Made by a program: the position numbers and the translations under genes. A stretch of DNA of 64,000 nt from Leptodontidium sp. MPI-SDFR-AT-0119 (lineage: Eukaryota > Ascomycota > Leotiomycetes > Helotiales > Leptodontidiaceae), in the NCBI GenBank assembly GCA_020726505.1, contig JAHLEZ010000030.1, forward strand, positions 124,001-188,000. Direction: 5' to 3'. Each line of letters opens with the position of its first letter. The first letter of the stretch is position 1. Of the stretch, positions 32,569 through 44,147 are shown piece by piece. Below the pieces are notes generated by a model. The model was not told the DNA's origin and searched no databases. It worked only from the letters and a program-made list of their open reading frames with translations.

Positions 32569-34800
32569 GTAATATATTAGATATCCCTAAAGAATAATTA
32601 GCTTATATAAGTATTATAATATAAAGAATTTACTTACTTTTTTAAATATCTTAAAAGCTCTTTAAAAGTAGGGCTATTAATTAATCGAAAGAAAGATTGT
32701 TTTGTAATATAAAGTTTAAAATCTTAACTTTAAACTCTTTGTTATTAAATTCGCTTAATTCTCGCTTCTTAGCTCCAGAAGAGCTTAAATAGTCGCTTAT
32801 AGAGCCTTGAGATTCTAGTGGATCTCTAGTAATACTAAAAGAGTTACTAGCTTGCGAGCCTATTTATATTATAATTAGTATATATTAATAATAATAATTA
32901 GAATAAGATTACTTACTAATATCATTATCTAATAAGCCTAGCGATACTAGCTTATGATTATACTTATAATGCGATATATAATTACCTATAACATGTGATA
33001 CACGTTACTTTAGAAACTTTTTACTATAAATTTAAATTAATATATAACTTAATATAAATTAGGATTAATATAACTTACTTGCAATTCTTATATATATAAC
33101 TAACTCTAACTGTCCGAGGCTATGTAAGGTCTTACTAAATCAAGTCTAGCTCTTTAATAAATAACCCTCTTTTAAATATAAGCGGTTAATTATCAAAGAG
33201 CTTAAAATCCTCTTGATTTTGAGTGATATTCGTTCGGGTAGTAGTAGAATAAGACATTTTTTAAGATTTATATACTTTAAGTATATATAAAAGTAATAAT
33301 AGTAATAATAATTAAAGTTGTTATTAAGTGTTTTAGTTGTAAGGTTATTTAATAAAGATAAAAAAAGGATTTCTAACGAGACTTCTTTATATATACTAAT
33401 ATGATTATTTCTAGATTATTTTATTAAAATATTAATTTCTAATACTTCTAATGATTATAAGCTTATTTTTTTTACTAATATATCTTTAATAATCAATAGA
33501 ATATTAAAGAATCAATTAGTTATAATATTAATAAGTTAAGTGTTTGATTTGTTATTTTAAAGGTTCGTGAAGGTTCTAGAAGTTAAGATAAGCTAAATCC
33601 TTATCTATTGGCTAAGAGGAACATACGTTGGCTTAAGGTTATCTTTCTTATCTTAGCGCCCCTCTTTAAATTATGTAACTCTTACTTAAGTTATAATTAA
33701 GTTACTTTAATTAAATTAAATTAAAATATAATTAACGATTAAGTTACTTAAGTTTAATTTAAAGTAAGTATAGTTACTTTAATTTAATTTAATTAATTCC
33801 CACCCTAGTGGGGACTTATATCTTGAATTAAGGGGGATAAACTGGGATTTCTTTAGTAATAGAGATTACCCCCTTATCTTAGGCGTTATATCTTATATTA
33901 AGGGGAGCTAAAATAGTACTCTATTATACCTACCTCGATACTATTAGTAGTTATAAGAAAAGAGGTATTATAATTAATCTTAAAATAAGTTATTTAAGAA
34001 ACAAAATTTAAGACACTTCAAAAGGCAATATTTTATAAGACTAAGTTATTTAAAGCAAGCCTTTTAATTTACGCCTATTTATTTTAAATATAATCTAAGC
34101 GTATAGATAGCGTAGAATACTATATAAAAGGGGTTAGCGCTAAGAGCCCTTATTAAATAGTAGGCTGATTAATCGGGCCATTAGGCGGGCAAAGCGCTAT
34201 TATAACGTAATATCAGCCCTGTAGGGTAGTATAAAGATACTTTTCTGGAGTAAGATATTATATTCGCATTAAATTCTACTAATAAAGGAGATCTTCATAA
34301 GATAACATATATTAAAAAGGCGTAAGATAAGTTTTAAGATAATTTTGGAACTTTTAAAAGGATCTCATTAAGAAATAAGTTAAAGCAAGTATAATAAATA
34401 TCACGATTACTCAAAGTCTATTTAATCAAGACCTCCTCTATTTTATCTATCCAAATAAATAACCCGCTATAAACTAATAAAATAAAACTAAATACGCTAA
34501 ATATTACGAATCTATCCTCAAATAAAAGTCAAATTAAAGACATAGCCCCTCAGCAACACGCGAACACCAGTATCCTACAGCAAAATACTATTAAAATAAG
34601 ACTTAATTCCATATTTCCTAATATACTCCATTTAATATTTCCAAGCACTTTCCGTTAATACGAGATTCATAATATCACCTCCCAATACTCACAACGGTAT
34701 TATATTTCAACGTCCATCTACGATATTCCCTCCCGATACTCGCGGCGACGTTACGCTACAACCTCCACGAACAGGACGCCGCCCCAGAAAAATATATCTA
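32569..34800. other. AT-rich RIP-affected DNA, element not identified
   Basis: No frame, LTR or TIR could be supported. A low-complexity palindromic stretch of taattaaatt units lies near 33,690-33,810. It is probably older transposon debris. Confidence 0.5.
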
Positions 34801-34823
34801 TCCAATCTTAAGGCAGCTTCTTC

Positions 34824-35035
34824 TCATAATACAGCGTAACCCCGGCCCCTCTCATGCCGAATATGCCCTCGCACTTGCTTCTTCGTGTCTTCTTTCAAAG
34901 CTACTTGACTACCATCAATCCTCTGATCCCCTGGAAATAAACCCGCTTGCATATCCGGAGCTAGTCTGGAAGGCGTCAAGAGAGCCCTCTTTGAAATCTC
35001 ATCGGCGCGCAAAATACGCAGAGCGTCGCCTCAAC
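34824..35035 (-). pseudogene. Unidentified coding fragment at the island edge
   Basis: A short GC-balanced frame (ALRILRADEISKRALLTPSR, then APDMQAGLFPGDQRIDGSQV) ends at 34824 beside AT-rich DNA. Its codon composition is like a gene, but I recognise no domain and its upstream part is missing or unspliced. It may be an exon of a gene cut by transposon DNA. Confidence 0.35.
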
Positions 35036-35503
35036 ATGGGATGTTCTATAACCAAAAGTCCCAGGGCTCATTTGACTTATTAAGCAATCTAAATATACTC
35101 GAAGGCGATTCATACTAGCCATAAAGCAAGAATTATATCCGTCTTATCAAGTGACTGTTGGTGGTAGTGGATTAAGATGGCAATGTTGATATGTATGGTC
35201 TTAATCCGATGAATAAGTTAAAAGATCATGCCATTTTCACCTCACAAACTCGAAGAATTGCGACCTCTCCTACTACGGTTGTGGGATAATAAGAGCTCTC
35301 GCCATCGTTCTCAAACGTTAATTATTAAAGCTAGCTTGTTCCTACACAATCTATGTTTGGGCCTTCTAGAGATCCCGAGAAGCAAGTTAGACTAAATGTA
35401 ATACACAGCGGCATGTGCAGTAGGTTTGATCCTACTATCCTAGTGTAAAGGCTGACCAGGAGAATTATTTCCTAGAAAGACCTCTTCACCGAGTCGCGAG
35501 AAT

Positions 35504-37599
35504 CTAGAAGACATTTCTGATGACACCCATGACGCGTGCCTTAACACCTGTTTTCTTCTCTCCATGCAGCTCGGCGATGCTAGCGCGTCTCTGCTCCTCC
35601 GGCACATCTGCACCACTGATGGCTACCTGAGTCTCTCTCATTCCACTGTAGATATCGATATCCTTTATCTTGACATATAGTGGGCGATCTTCTGGTCGGA
35701 CGAACCAGCTGTAAACCTTCCACATGACGTATAGGGCGAGAAGGAAAGGACCGGCGAGGTAATCTTCGAAGAAGATTGTAGGTGACAATGCCTTGTCCCC
35801 GACTGGGTACAGCGCAACGTAGAATTGTGCCATAAGGGCGAGGACGTTGATGAGCAAGCACAAGTAGGAGCCCCAAATACCGAAGGCGGCCTTGAAGGGC
35901 AGTTCGTCTACTGAATGCCCGTTAAGTTTCCTACAAGTATTCATTAGTCACGGAGTAACCTTCTGATAAGTGCAATTTGGAGCTTACCAAGCCTGGCGGA
36001 AGCGAATATGAGCCAAAGCAATACTGCCGTAAATAAAGAGGATGGAAAGACCGGACAATGATAAAAGCCAGGTAAAGATATCTCCACCATTTTTCGCCAA
36101 GTTGATGAAAGCTAGGCACCCAAAAAGGAGTTGAAGAATGATCGTTGAAACGGGGCGTCCCTTTTTGTCAACATAAGCAAGGAAATCGGGACCCATGCCT
36201 GTGTATGAAGTTAGCGTTATGTGAAAAGGATGGAATGGTGTCTACGTACCATTTGCGGCCAGAGCCTGTATCGTGCGAGTCGAGCCGAAAGTGCAGGAGT
36301 TGGCGACACTCATAACAGAAATCAAGATAACAGCGTTGAAAATCGATGGGAGGGCCTTGATGCGAGCGAGCTGAATGGCGATGACGAAAGGTGAGTGACG
36401 GGAAGTGGAACCTTCGGTCTTATACAAAGGACTGTCGGCTGGTACAATCAACCCAACAAGGAAGAGGTTGATGATATAGAAAATGGCAAGACGCCAAACA
36501 ACCTGCTTGGAAGCTCTTGGAATTTCCTTTTTGGGGTTAGCTGTCTCGGCGGCAGCGAGTCCAGTGAGCTCAGTGCCAGTGTAGGCAAACGACGCTGTAA
36601 CGAAAACAGTGCAGAAGCCGTGGAAGCCGTTGAGGAAGGCAGTGTGGGGCGCGTGCCTATATTACGATATCAGCTTTGCTAGTAGTCCCATTGAAAGTTT
36701 GAGCATACCAATATTGTGCACCAATATAGCCTCTTGGATCTGTCGGGACGCCGCCGCAATCAATGATGATTCCGAGAATCATGAAGCCTAGGCAAGCAGT
36801 GATCTTGATTATACTGAGGACGAATTCGACCTGTTCCAATTAATAACGGTCCTTGGAATAGGTTCGGTAAACTCGCCTCGCCATAGCCCTTCACGCCAAA
36901 GAACTGGATGGCAACCAAAGCGACAAGTAACGGAACGATCCAAGCACTGTTGTTGATGCCAGCTGAACCGGGCCAGAAGTGGATGATGTTGCAAGCAGCT
37001 GAGATCTCAAAAGGAAGGACAGTAAGCCAGCTGATAGCATACTGCCAGCCGCAAGCAAATCCCCAAGAGGGATCAACGAAGCGGCAGATGTACATTGTGA
37101 AGGCTCCGTTGACCGGGTACATGACAGCCATTTCTGCGAGCGCTTGCATCACGAGGTAACTAAAAGACCAGGTTAGACGAGGACAAAGCTTTTCAGCATC
37201 AAAGAAGCATACATCATGCCACCTAAACTCATGTTAATTACCCCCTCGCAATTCTAGGCATATAATTAACGGACGTACCAATAATCATGAAACCAAGAAG
37301 CACAGAACCGGGGCCACCACTCTGGAAAGCACTGGCAGAATTAACGAACAGACCAGCTCCAATTGCACCACCACTATATGCATACGTTAGTATGCAGACG
37401 ACGATTCGGAGCACGGGACTTGCATGGCAATCATCTGCATGTGTCGGCCCTTCAAGTCTTGGTGAAGCTTGTTTGTCCCACTTGCGACGACCAAATTTTC
37501 CGGGTCGCTACTCGCGTTCCCACTGCTCCCGGGCTCATAAGTCGGAACGGCATTGGTATGCTTCTCAGCAAGATCGCCATCTTCTGGTTTTAAACTCAT
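35504..37599 (-). CDS. YAT-family amino acid permease (576 aa, 8 exons)
   Basis: Exons are 37424-37599, 37279-37373, 37213-37222, 36877-37159, 36709-36830, 36250-36656, 35988-36198 and 35504-35930. They total 1731 nt in one frame. The protein has a cytoplasmic N-terminus with RHMQMIAIGGAIGAGLF, then the permease motifs ALAEMAVMYPVNGAF, YAISWLTVLPFEISA, GTELTGLAAAETANPKKEIP and MSVANSCTFGSTRTIQALA. About 12 membrane segments are expected. This is a plasma-membrane amino acid/proton symporter of the APC superfamily; the tail with RPEDRPLYVKIKDIDIYSG resembles Dip5-type dicarboxylic amino acid permeases. Odd features are a 10-nt exon (37213-37222) and two introns with GC rather than GT at the 5' splice site (GCAAGT at 37423-37418 and GCGAGT at 36876-36871). 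The gene is intact although transposon blocks flank the island. Confidence 0.9.
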
Positions 37600-38500
37600 T
37601 GTTGCTTTGGTTTGCCTTGCCTTGCGGAGGAGAGAATGATGGAAGAAGCAAGCAAGCAGCAGCAAGTATGCAGTGAGAATTGGTTAAATAGCTGCGACCC
37701 GTCTATTAAAGCTTCGAGGACCACCACTGCAGCTCGAGCAGGACGCTAGTCTTTCCTGCATTGCGGCGAATCACAGATACGATAAGTATCTCGGTCTCGG
37801 TCAACTTTTGGTGCAAGAGTTGGTTGGTAAATCCCACCTTTTGGGAAGGTGACATCGTCCCTCCCCCCTCCCCCCCCCCCCCCCCCCCCCTCCGTGTCAG
37901 CCCACGTTTATTGGTGAACCCGACCAGGTTCGGCCCGAATTTGGGGCGTTTCAATAGTCAAGACCATGCTCCTGGTCGGTCTGTGCATTGCTTATCTTCA
38001 CCACTCACCACTGTGGTGCCAGCCGATGCCCAACCCTGCAAACTGCGATAACTGGACCGTCGTGCACGGGATTTTTGTTACGAAAATTTGCGGCGTCATT
38101 ACTGGATCCTTGTCACAAGTGTCCAAATACGCCGCAGTCGAGGAGATACAGAGCCGTCGTTCATACGTAACAAGGCTGGCTCAGGCCTCGGCTTAGATTA
38201 GGAAACTAATTTTGGTGAGGTCAGCAGTCTGGGAAAACAAGTTTCGCTGAGTCGAGATACGATTCCAAAAGACGCGTTTCCAGTCCCTCCCTTGGAAAAG
38301 TCCCTCCTCTTAAAACAGTTCATCATGTCAGGAAGAGTCATAAATACCTTTCTTACTCCGTTTCCTGCACGCTAAGGTCATCTTCCTGGGCTAACAAGGC
38401 CATTGCGAAGCGTTCCGGGTTCCTTCTAGCTCTCCCCACACGTCCCGAGGACCTCGTCTCGTCCCACGAATCACGGTTGCTAATGGTTATCATCCTGGTA
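37600..38500. other. Upstream region of the permease gene, with poly-C tract
   Basis: Noncoding DNA. A run of 21 C lies at 37870-37890. A short phrase (ttggtaaatcccacc / ttggtgaacccgacc) is repeated on each side of it. No gene is supported. Confidence 0.5.
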
Positions 38501-39199
38501 TTACGAAACCCTTTCCTTCCTCGGCGTCCCCGAAAACCTTCTAGAAGTTCTAGAAGAATTTGTATTCATCCTCAACCATGCAGACCACATGGCAAGAGTG
38601 ACCCCTGTCACTGAAAAGACCAATACCCAAAATATCCAAAAGTCGCGAGACACTTGCAGCTTCCCCTTCGCGTTGTTTGTAAAGTCCGGGCTCACAAGCT
38701 GTGTGCCAAATATTGTCTTGCCACTGTTAGCAATACGTATTAATCACGAGGCGGGGGACCAACAGCAACAGCAGTGCCAGGAAGGAAGACGAGTGTCATC
38801 ACTGCGATTGTTTTCATCGAAGCGCTCTCTCTCTGTATCAACGCGCTATCTCGCTGCGTCACCAAGTCAAATGCCTCAAAAATCATTGTCAGCGCTCACT
38901 CATTGGGCCAATGACTTGGGACTTCTTACCAGATTAATTGCATTCTTCACCCTCGCGTCTATAGATTTGATGCGGAGATTCAACGATTGGAACGAGCCGA
39001 GAATATAATCCAAGTTCTTTTCCGTGGCGGGAATGGCGGGATGAGGGGCAGGTCGACCGTAATTTGAAGCTTGGCATAGCTTATTGTGCGTTCTCTGGAT
39101 CGCTTTCACGGTTTGGATGATTGCATCGCACCCTTCCTTCAAGTGGATGATGTGCTTTTCCAGATTATGACCATCCTCCGACCCAGATTTCGATGCCAT
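38501..39199 (-). pseudogene. CorA-like membrane protein, 5' part missing
   Basis: Three exons fit one frame: 38930-39199, 38764-38874 and 38501-38716, with introns of 55 and 47 bp (GTAAGA...TTGAG, GTTGGT...GCTAAC...CAAG). The spliced protein contains LRIKSIDARVKNAINLAFDL, then SASMKTIAVMTLVFLPGTAV and TIFGTQL, and a second membrane helix, RDFWIFWVLVFSVTGVTLAM. This is the C-terminal half of fungal CorA-like Mg2+ transporter family proteins (two C-terminal membrane helices). The frame is open upstream of the first ATG to about 39,301, where AT-rich transposon DNA begins. The usual N-terminal domain is therefore missing, and a 198-aa product from the internal ATG is the most that can be made. 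Loss by transposon insertion or deletion is inferred. Confidence 0.75.
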
Positions 39200-39301
39200 A
39201 AATGGGCAGCTCCTCACTGCATGTAAGATTATCGAGGCTACACGCACGAAAATATAAGTAAGAGGACTATCACAGAGCAGAAACAGACACTCCAACTCCA
39301 A

Positions 39302-41276
39302 TGTTCCGATATATATAAACGCTTATATACTTAGTATAAGAAGACGCTTTAGGATCTTCGCGATATATTATCTAATAATATCTTATTATAATGGCAGCTT
39401 AATAAGACCCGCGAAACTATCTCTACTTACGAGTCAACTATTAAGGATTATAATGGATACTTCAGTAACTAAGTTAATTTGGTTTAAATAATAGAGTATA
39501 ATACTATAAAAGCAAAGCAGCTTGAATTTATAGTCAGGTAGCTTAAGAAAGAGAAGGCTGTTATAATTGAAAAGCTAGATAGCGCATAAAAATATTAAGC
39601 TAAGTTTTTTATTACTGCTAATCATCTTGGCGCTATTAAGCAGAAGATTAGTAAACTTAAGAAAGAAAAGAGAATATAATGCAAGCCCACTAATTTGCAG
39701 TAGTAACTACTACTATTCATATTAGTATTACTAAGAGGAAGATTAATAAGCTTAAGTAAAAGTGCGGCTTAGTTAATTATATCTAAATACTAATTACTAA
39801 AAAGAGATAAAAGCCTAACGAGGTCCCTTATAATAATAGACTAATTATAAGGGGTCGTAAGCGTAAGACAATAGTGCTAAGTAAGAGAGATTCGATTACA
39901 GTACTTATATAAAAGAAGTAGGTAATAGAAATAAGCCTTTATTAATATAATATGAATTTAGTTATTTTCTCTCTAATAGATACTTAATAGGATTTGTATA
40001 TATACACTTAGTTATATAGTTTATTATTTTAGCGAAGGGTACGGAATTACTTTATTTTCTACTTCCTCTTATAATTCGCTAAAGTATCTTCCTACTAGGC
40101 TGAGTTTGTCTAGTAAGCCTGATACAGCTTGCTTACGCTTAATATATAACAATTGAAATAAGTCGGGCTCACCGGCACGAAGATCTCGTAATATATATAT
40201 TCTATTTGCTTATACAAGATATACAACTTAAAAACGAATCGCATCTCTACTTGTAAAAACGCTAATTAAGTATTCGCTTTTATTTTTACTTCCTTCGGTC
40301 CTTCTCTAGGGAAGGTATTAGTAATATTTAAACGCTTAATATAGTAAAACACTTTATTAATATATCTTATAGCAAAATAAAACTGCGCGAATATCAAATA
40401 TAATTTATTATTTTATACTACTATTAATTTGCTAGAAACAGTAAAGAATTAATAATTTTTAATAGTAGAGTAATCAGTCGCTAGATTTACTTTTATAATA
40501 CTTTTATAAGCGGGTATACTATTAAGTAAAGAGATTAACTTTCCTGCTTATTTTTGTACTAATATATATAATATTATTAGATGTATATTATAATTCTAAA
40601 AAGGTGGGTTTAAAGGAGTTGCGTATATCTGACTATTAAAAGCGGGGATCTTAAATTGGATTCTTATTGATTATCTGATTCTAAGTTTAAAAGGAGCTGA
40701 AGCTAGTCCCCTTATCCTCTATATAGAGTCAATTGTTTTATTCCAAGTAAGGCGAGTAGGCTATAAGTAGTATTAACCTGCACTCCTCCTCTTAAATAAC
40801 TTACCGAAATCACACCAGAATAACTATAAATAAATTTAGGAAGCTAAAAATTTGTCTTATACTTCCGGAGTTAGAGTCTGATAAACTACTTAAGCCTACC
40901 GCTATTAATATTAAGATTACTTGTAATAAAGGGATATTCGTAGTAATTAAGACAATAAATAAAAGCCTGTAAATATCTAAAAGCAATTTAATTCCAAGTC
41001 TTTTAGAGATAATTAAGTAAAAGATAAGGGAAAATAGTCGGCTTACAGAAGAGCTAGCTTACTTATATAGAAAGTAGGGGTTATATATATATCTTATAAA
41101 AAAAGTAACTTTCACAATGAAAGAGCTTAAATAAGTAGTAATTGAGTATTATAGGCTTAAGGCTATAATTAAATAATAAAGAGTTAATAGCTCAGGCGAA
41201 ATAGGATATAGTTTAAGTTAGTGACTTTACTTAAAGGGTTAATTAGTAGGAAGTGTGATTAATACAATTAAGCGAA
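39302..41276. other. AT-rich RIP-affected transposon debris
   Basis: There are scattered Lys-rich translatable stretches (for example near 39,540-39,900), but no domain could be named with confidence. It ends exactly where the Gypsy LTR begins. Confidence 0.5.
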
Positions 41277-41578
41277 TGTTACGACCTACGATGCGCCTCG
41301 TATTCTAACCGACACGGGCTCGTAGCATCGCTGGCTATGCGACGGCGCTAAGCCTAATAGGGAAGACTAGGTGGCGAACGTGCGACATATTGATGCAAAT
41401 GGCGCTCGATTACGCTAGGCCCTATTAGGAGGGTTCTTTATGTATTTATACTCGAGCTCTCCCTTACAGAGAGCCCTCTTTTCCTCCTTATCTTTTCTTT
41501 TCGATTCTGAGCGTAGTATTAGGCCCAAATATAAAGCTAGAGTCTACTCGCCGTATTAACCCTTTATTAACCGTAATA
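41277..41578 (+). repeat. 5' LTR of the Gypsy element (302 bp)
   Basis: This matches 58648-58949 in reverse complement along its full 302 bp. It contains a tatttata box near 41,444 and the motif gagctctcccttacagagagc. Confidence 0.85.
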
Positions 41579-42423
41579 TAAGAAAAGACTAATACCCCTT
41601 TGCTATGAAGCGTTATATCTTACTTAGTCTTGCGCCTTATCGACCTGCCCTTATAGTAAGTTAACAACGAGCCTTAATACCTTAGCCTATTTAATAAATA
41701 GGTACCTTTTTGCCTTAGTAATAAATTGTCTTAAAGAAAGCTGGATATTCTCTCGTGGTTAACTTACCTTACTATAACTTAACGCGCGCCCTTGTTTCGA
41801 ATGTATGTTTAATTAATAAATTAATTAATAACCTTAGATACCCCTTAACCCTACACTACTACCGCTGCCGACTTCTCCCCCTTATTAACAAAGCTCTAAA
41901 GAAAGGAGCGCCCTTGTACAGTTAGGCTTTACGGATACCCTTATCCCTTTAGTCGAGACTCTCTCGGAGGAACTAGATAGCTTCGAAGGATTTAATTCAG
42001 ACTCGGAAGATAAACCTTAGAGTTTCTTTAACGCATCGCTAGAGCCTACTAACATAAAGGGCCTTACCCCCGCTTAGTAAGTAAAAGTAAATTAGCTAAT
42101 TAAGGACTTTGTTAACTCTACTATCGCCGCCGCTGTCACACAGGCTCTCACTTAATATACTATTAATAACCCTCATTAAGAGACTCACACTCCCTCCCCT
42201 TCTTCTAACCAATTAACACGTGCTCTTATAGCTAACCTCTAGCTAACCGCCGACTATTACCTCCCTAAGCTAGACCTTATTATCCCTATAGTAGAGCCGT
42301 TTAAAGTTAAGTACCTTAGACTCCCCTTTAGCGATTATAAGGGAGATATTAAATACGATACTTAAAAGATAAAGATAAAGCTATTTTTAAAAGAGTATTT
42401 TAGAAACTTTAAGAATAGGATAT

Positions 42424-42594
42424 TGTCGTGCAAAAGGTCTCTCTCAATCGAAGGCCGGCATGGCTCTCATGGTGGCTGCAACGTGGTAGCAAAAAGTGTC
42501 TGATTTCTAGGAAAGGCTCTGTACGCAACTGCCCCTATATATGGCCGCTTATATAAGCGTGGTAGGCACGTGCGCATACCTGTGTTGCACGACA
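42424..42594. mobile_element. 171-bp insertion with 10-bp terminal inverted repeats and 5-bp target duplication
   Basis: The ends are TGTCGTGCAA and TTGCACGACA, a perfect 10-bp inverted repeat. The flanks are GATAT on both sides (42419-42423 and 42595-42599). The insert is GC-balanced, while the surrounding gag region is strongly AT-biased. It contains a tatataag box. TG...CA ends and a 5-bp duplication fit a tiny solo LTR (TRIM-like); a MITE is the alternative. Confidence 0.85.
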
Positions 42595-44147
42595 GATATC
42601 CTAAGTTAAGGTTACTTCTGGTATACCGCCGGCGTAATTAAGACTATTATCCTTTAACACATAAATCCCGACTATGCCAAAACCTTTGACACGGCTGTCG
42701 ACGTATTAAAGGCGTTAGACCAGCGATTCTTCGATTATAACCGGGTCTAGGCTACTAAGAGACTATATAACTAACTTCTTATAAGCAATATAATATATAA
42801 CGACTTCCGGATTAAATTTATGTCGTACGCTGTCACAGGCAAGATCGCTTGCGCCTATTAGTTTGAGGATGTGTGTGAAAAGGTATCCCCGACTCTTAAA
42901 CGTATAGTTTATATTAAGAAGTATAAGATAAACGAAGATTACACTGCTCTCGACGAGTTCCTAGCTATCGCGAACCGGGAGAATCGTAATATTACCTTAG
43001 AGAAAGCCGCATCGACCTACAAAGCTTAGCCTAGCGTAACTTTTAATAATAACGACTCGCGTAATATCCTAAAGAAGGAAAACTAATATGTAACCTCCCC
43101 CGCGCCGGCGATTATAGTATATAAACTACTAACTCTAAGACAATCACCGGAGGTTCGCTAGCGTACGCCCTCTCCTTCGCCCGTCCTGCGTCGACTTAAG
43201 TCCCCTGTACCTCCTCTTACTTCTAGAGATGTCTCTTCTGATACGTGCCTCTATTACAGTAAGACCGGCCATTAGGCCAGTGACTGTCTTAAGCGCCGTA
43301 GAGAATAGGCTCTTAATAAGTCAATTTCTGAGCTAGTCGCCGGCGAGGACTTAAAGACGGACGAGCTCTTAAAAAACTCCTAGGCCGTGGTAAAGACTTA
43401 CACCTCGACATAGGCCATAACTTGTGTAAGGACTTAGTATTTAATTTCCGTACTCTTATTAGAGGACGATAATTCTTAATTAGTATTAAACTAAGAAGAA
43501 ATAGATTTTTTACTAAAACACTTGTATATATTAATAGCGGAGCTAATATTTTTAGTGTAATTAAAACCTCTCTCGTATACCGACTCGTTAAGTAATTTAA
43601 TATTTCTTTTATATCTCTCCCTTAGCTAATCGTCTTAACTAGTTATAATAGTAAGAAAGGAAAGCCAATCGACACGGCCGTCTTGCTTACCCTAACTATC
43701 GACCGCCGGCGAATCAACTTCCCTTTTCTAGTAACTGACCTAGGAAACACCGACGTCTTAATTAGTCGGAAATTCCTCGAACATTACGACCTAAAGTAGT
43801 CTTATACTAAGAACCGTAATCGATTAGAGTGGCCGCTGGATATGCCAGTCTAGCTATACTTTGACTAGCGAGTCTTCGTCGATATTAACTGTTCTAATAA
43901 GCTAATCATTAAGTCTTACTAGCTTAATATAAAACAAAGGGATGCTTTTATTAATACGGATAACTACTGCCGGAGGCAAGCTAGGATTACGGCACTTAAC
44001 GATTCCCCTAAGTTAAAGGACTTTATACGACCTACCGCTGGCGTCTCGCCGACTCGACCCTTAAGCTTTGTTAGAGAGGTTAAGGAGCACCTTTGTATTA
44101 TAAAGGATCAATTATACCCTTCGATATCCCGTGATCCGGGATTACTA

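Larger units (their letters stand above)
41277..44147 (+). mobile_element. Gypsy-type LTR retrotransposon, 5' part (LTR, gag, protease)
   Basis: It starts with a 302-bp LTR (41277-41578, TGTTACGACC...CCGTAATA, where the terminal CA has become TA). The internal region reads as a decayed gag with a zinc knuckle near 43,248-43,290 (C-x2-[C to Y]-x3-GH-x4-C, with a stop where Trp is usual). A retroviral-type protease follows: YINSGANIFSVI near 43,530 and FLVTDLGNTDVLISRKFLEH near 43,725. RT, RNase H and integrase are missing, because a reversed Copia LTR starts at 44148. A solo copy of the same LTR, inverted, is at 58648-58949. Confidence 0.85.
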
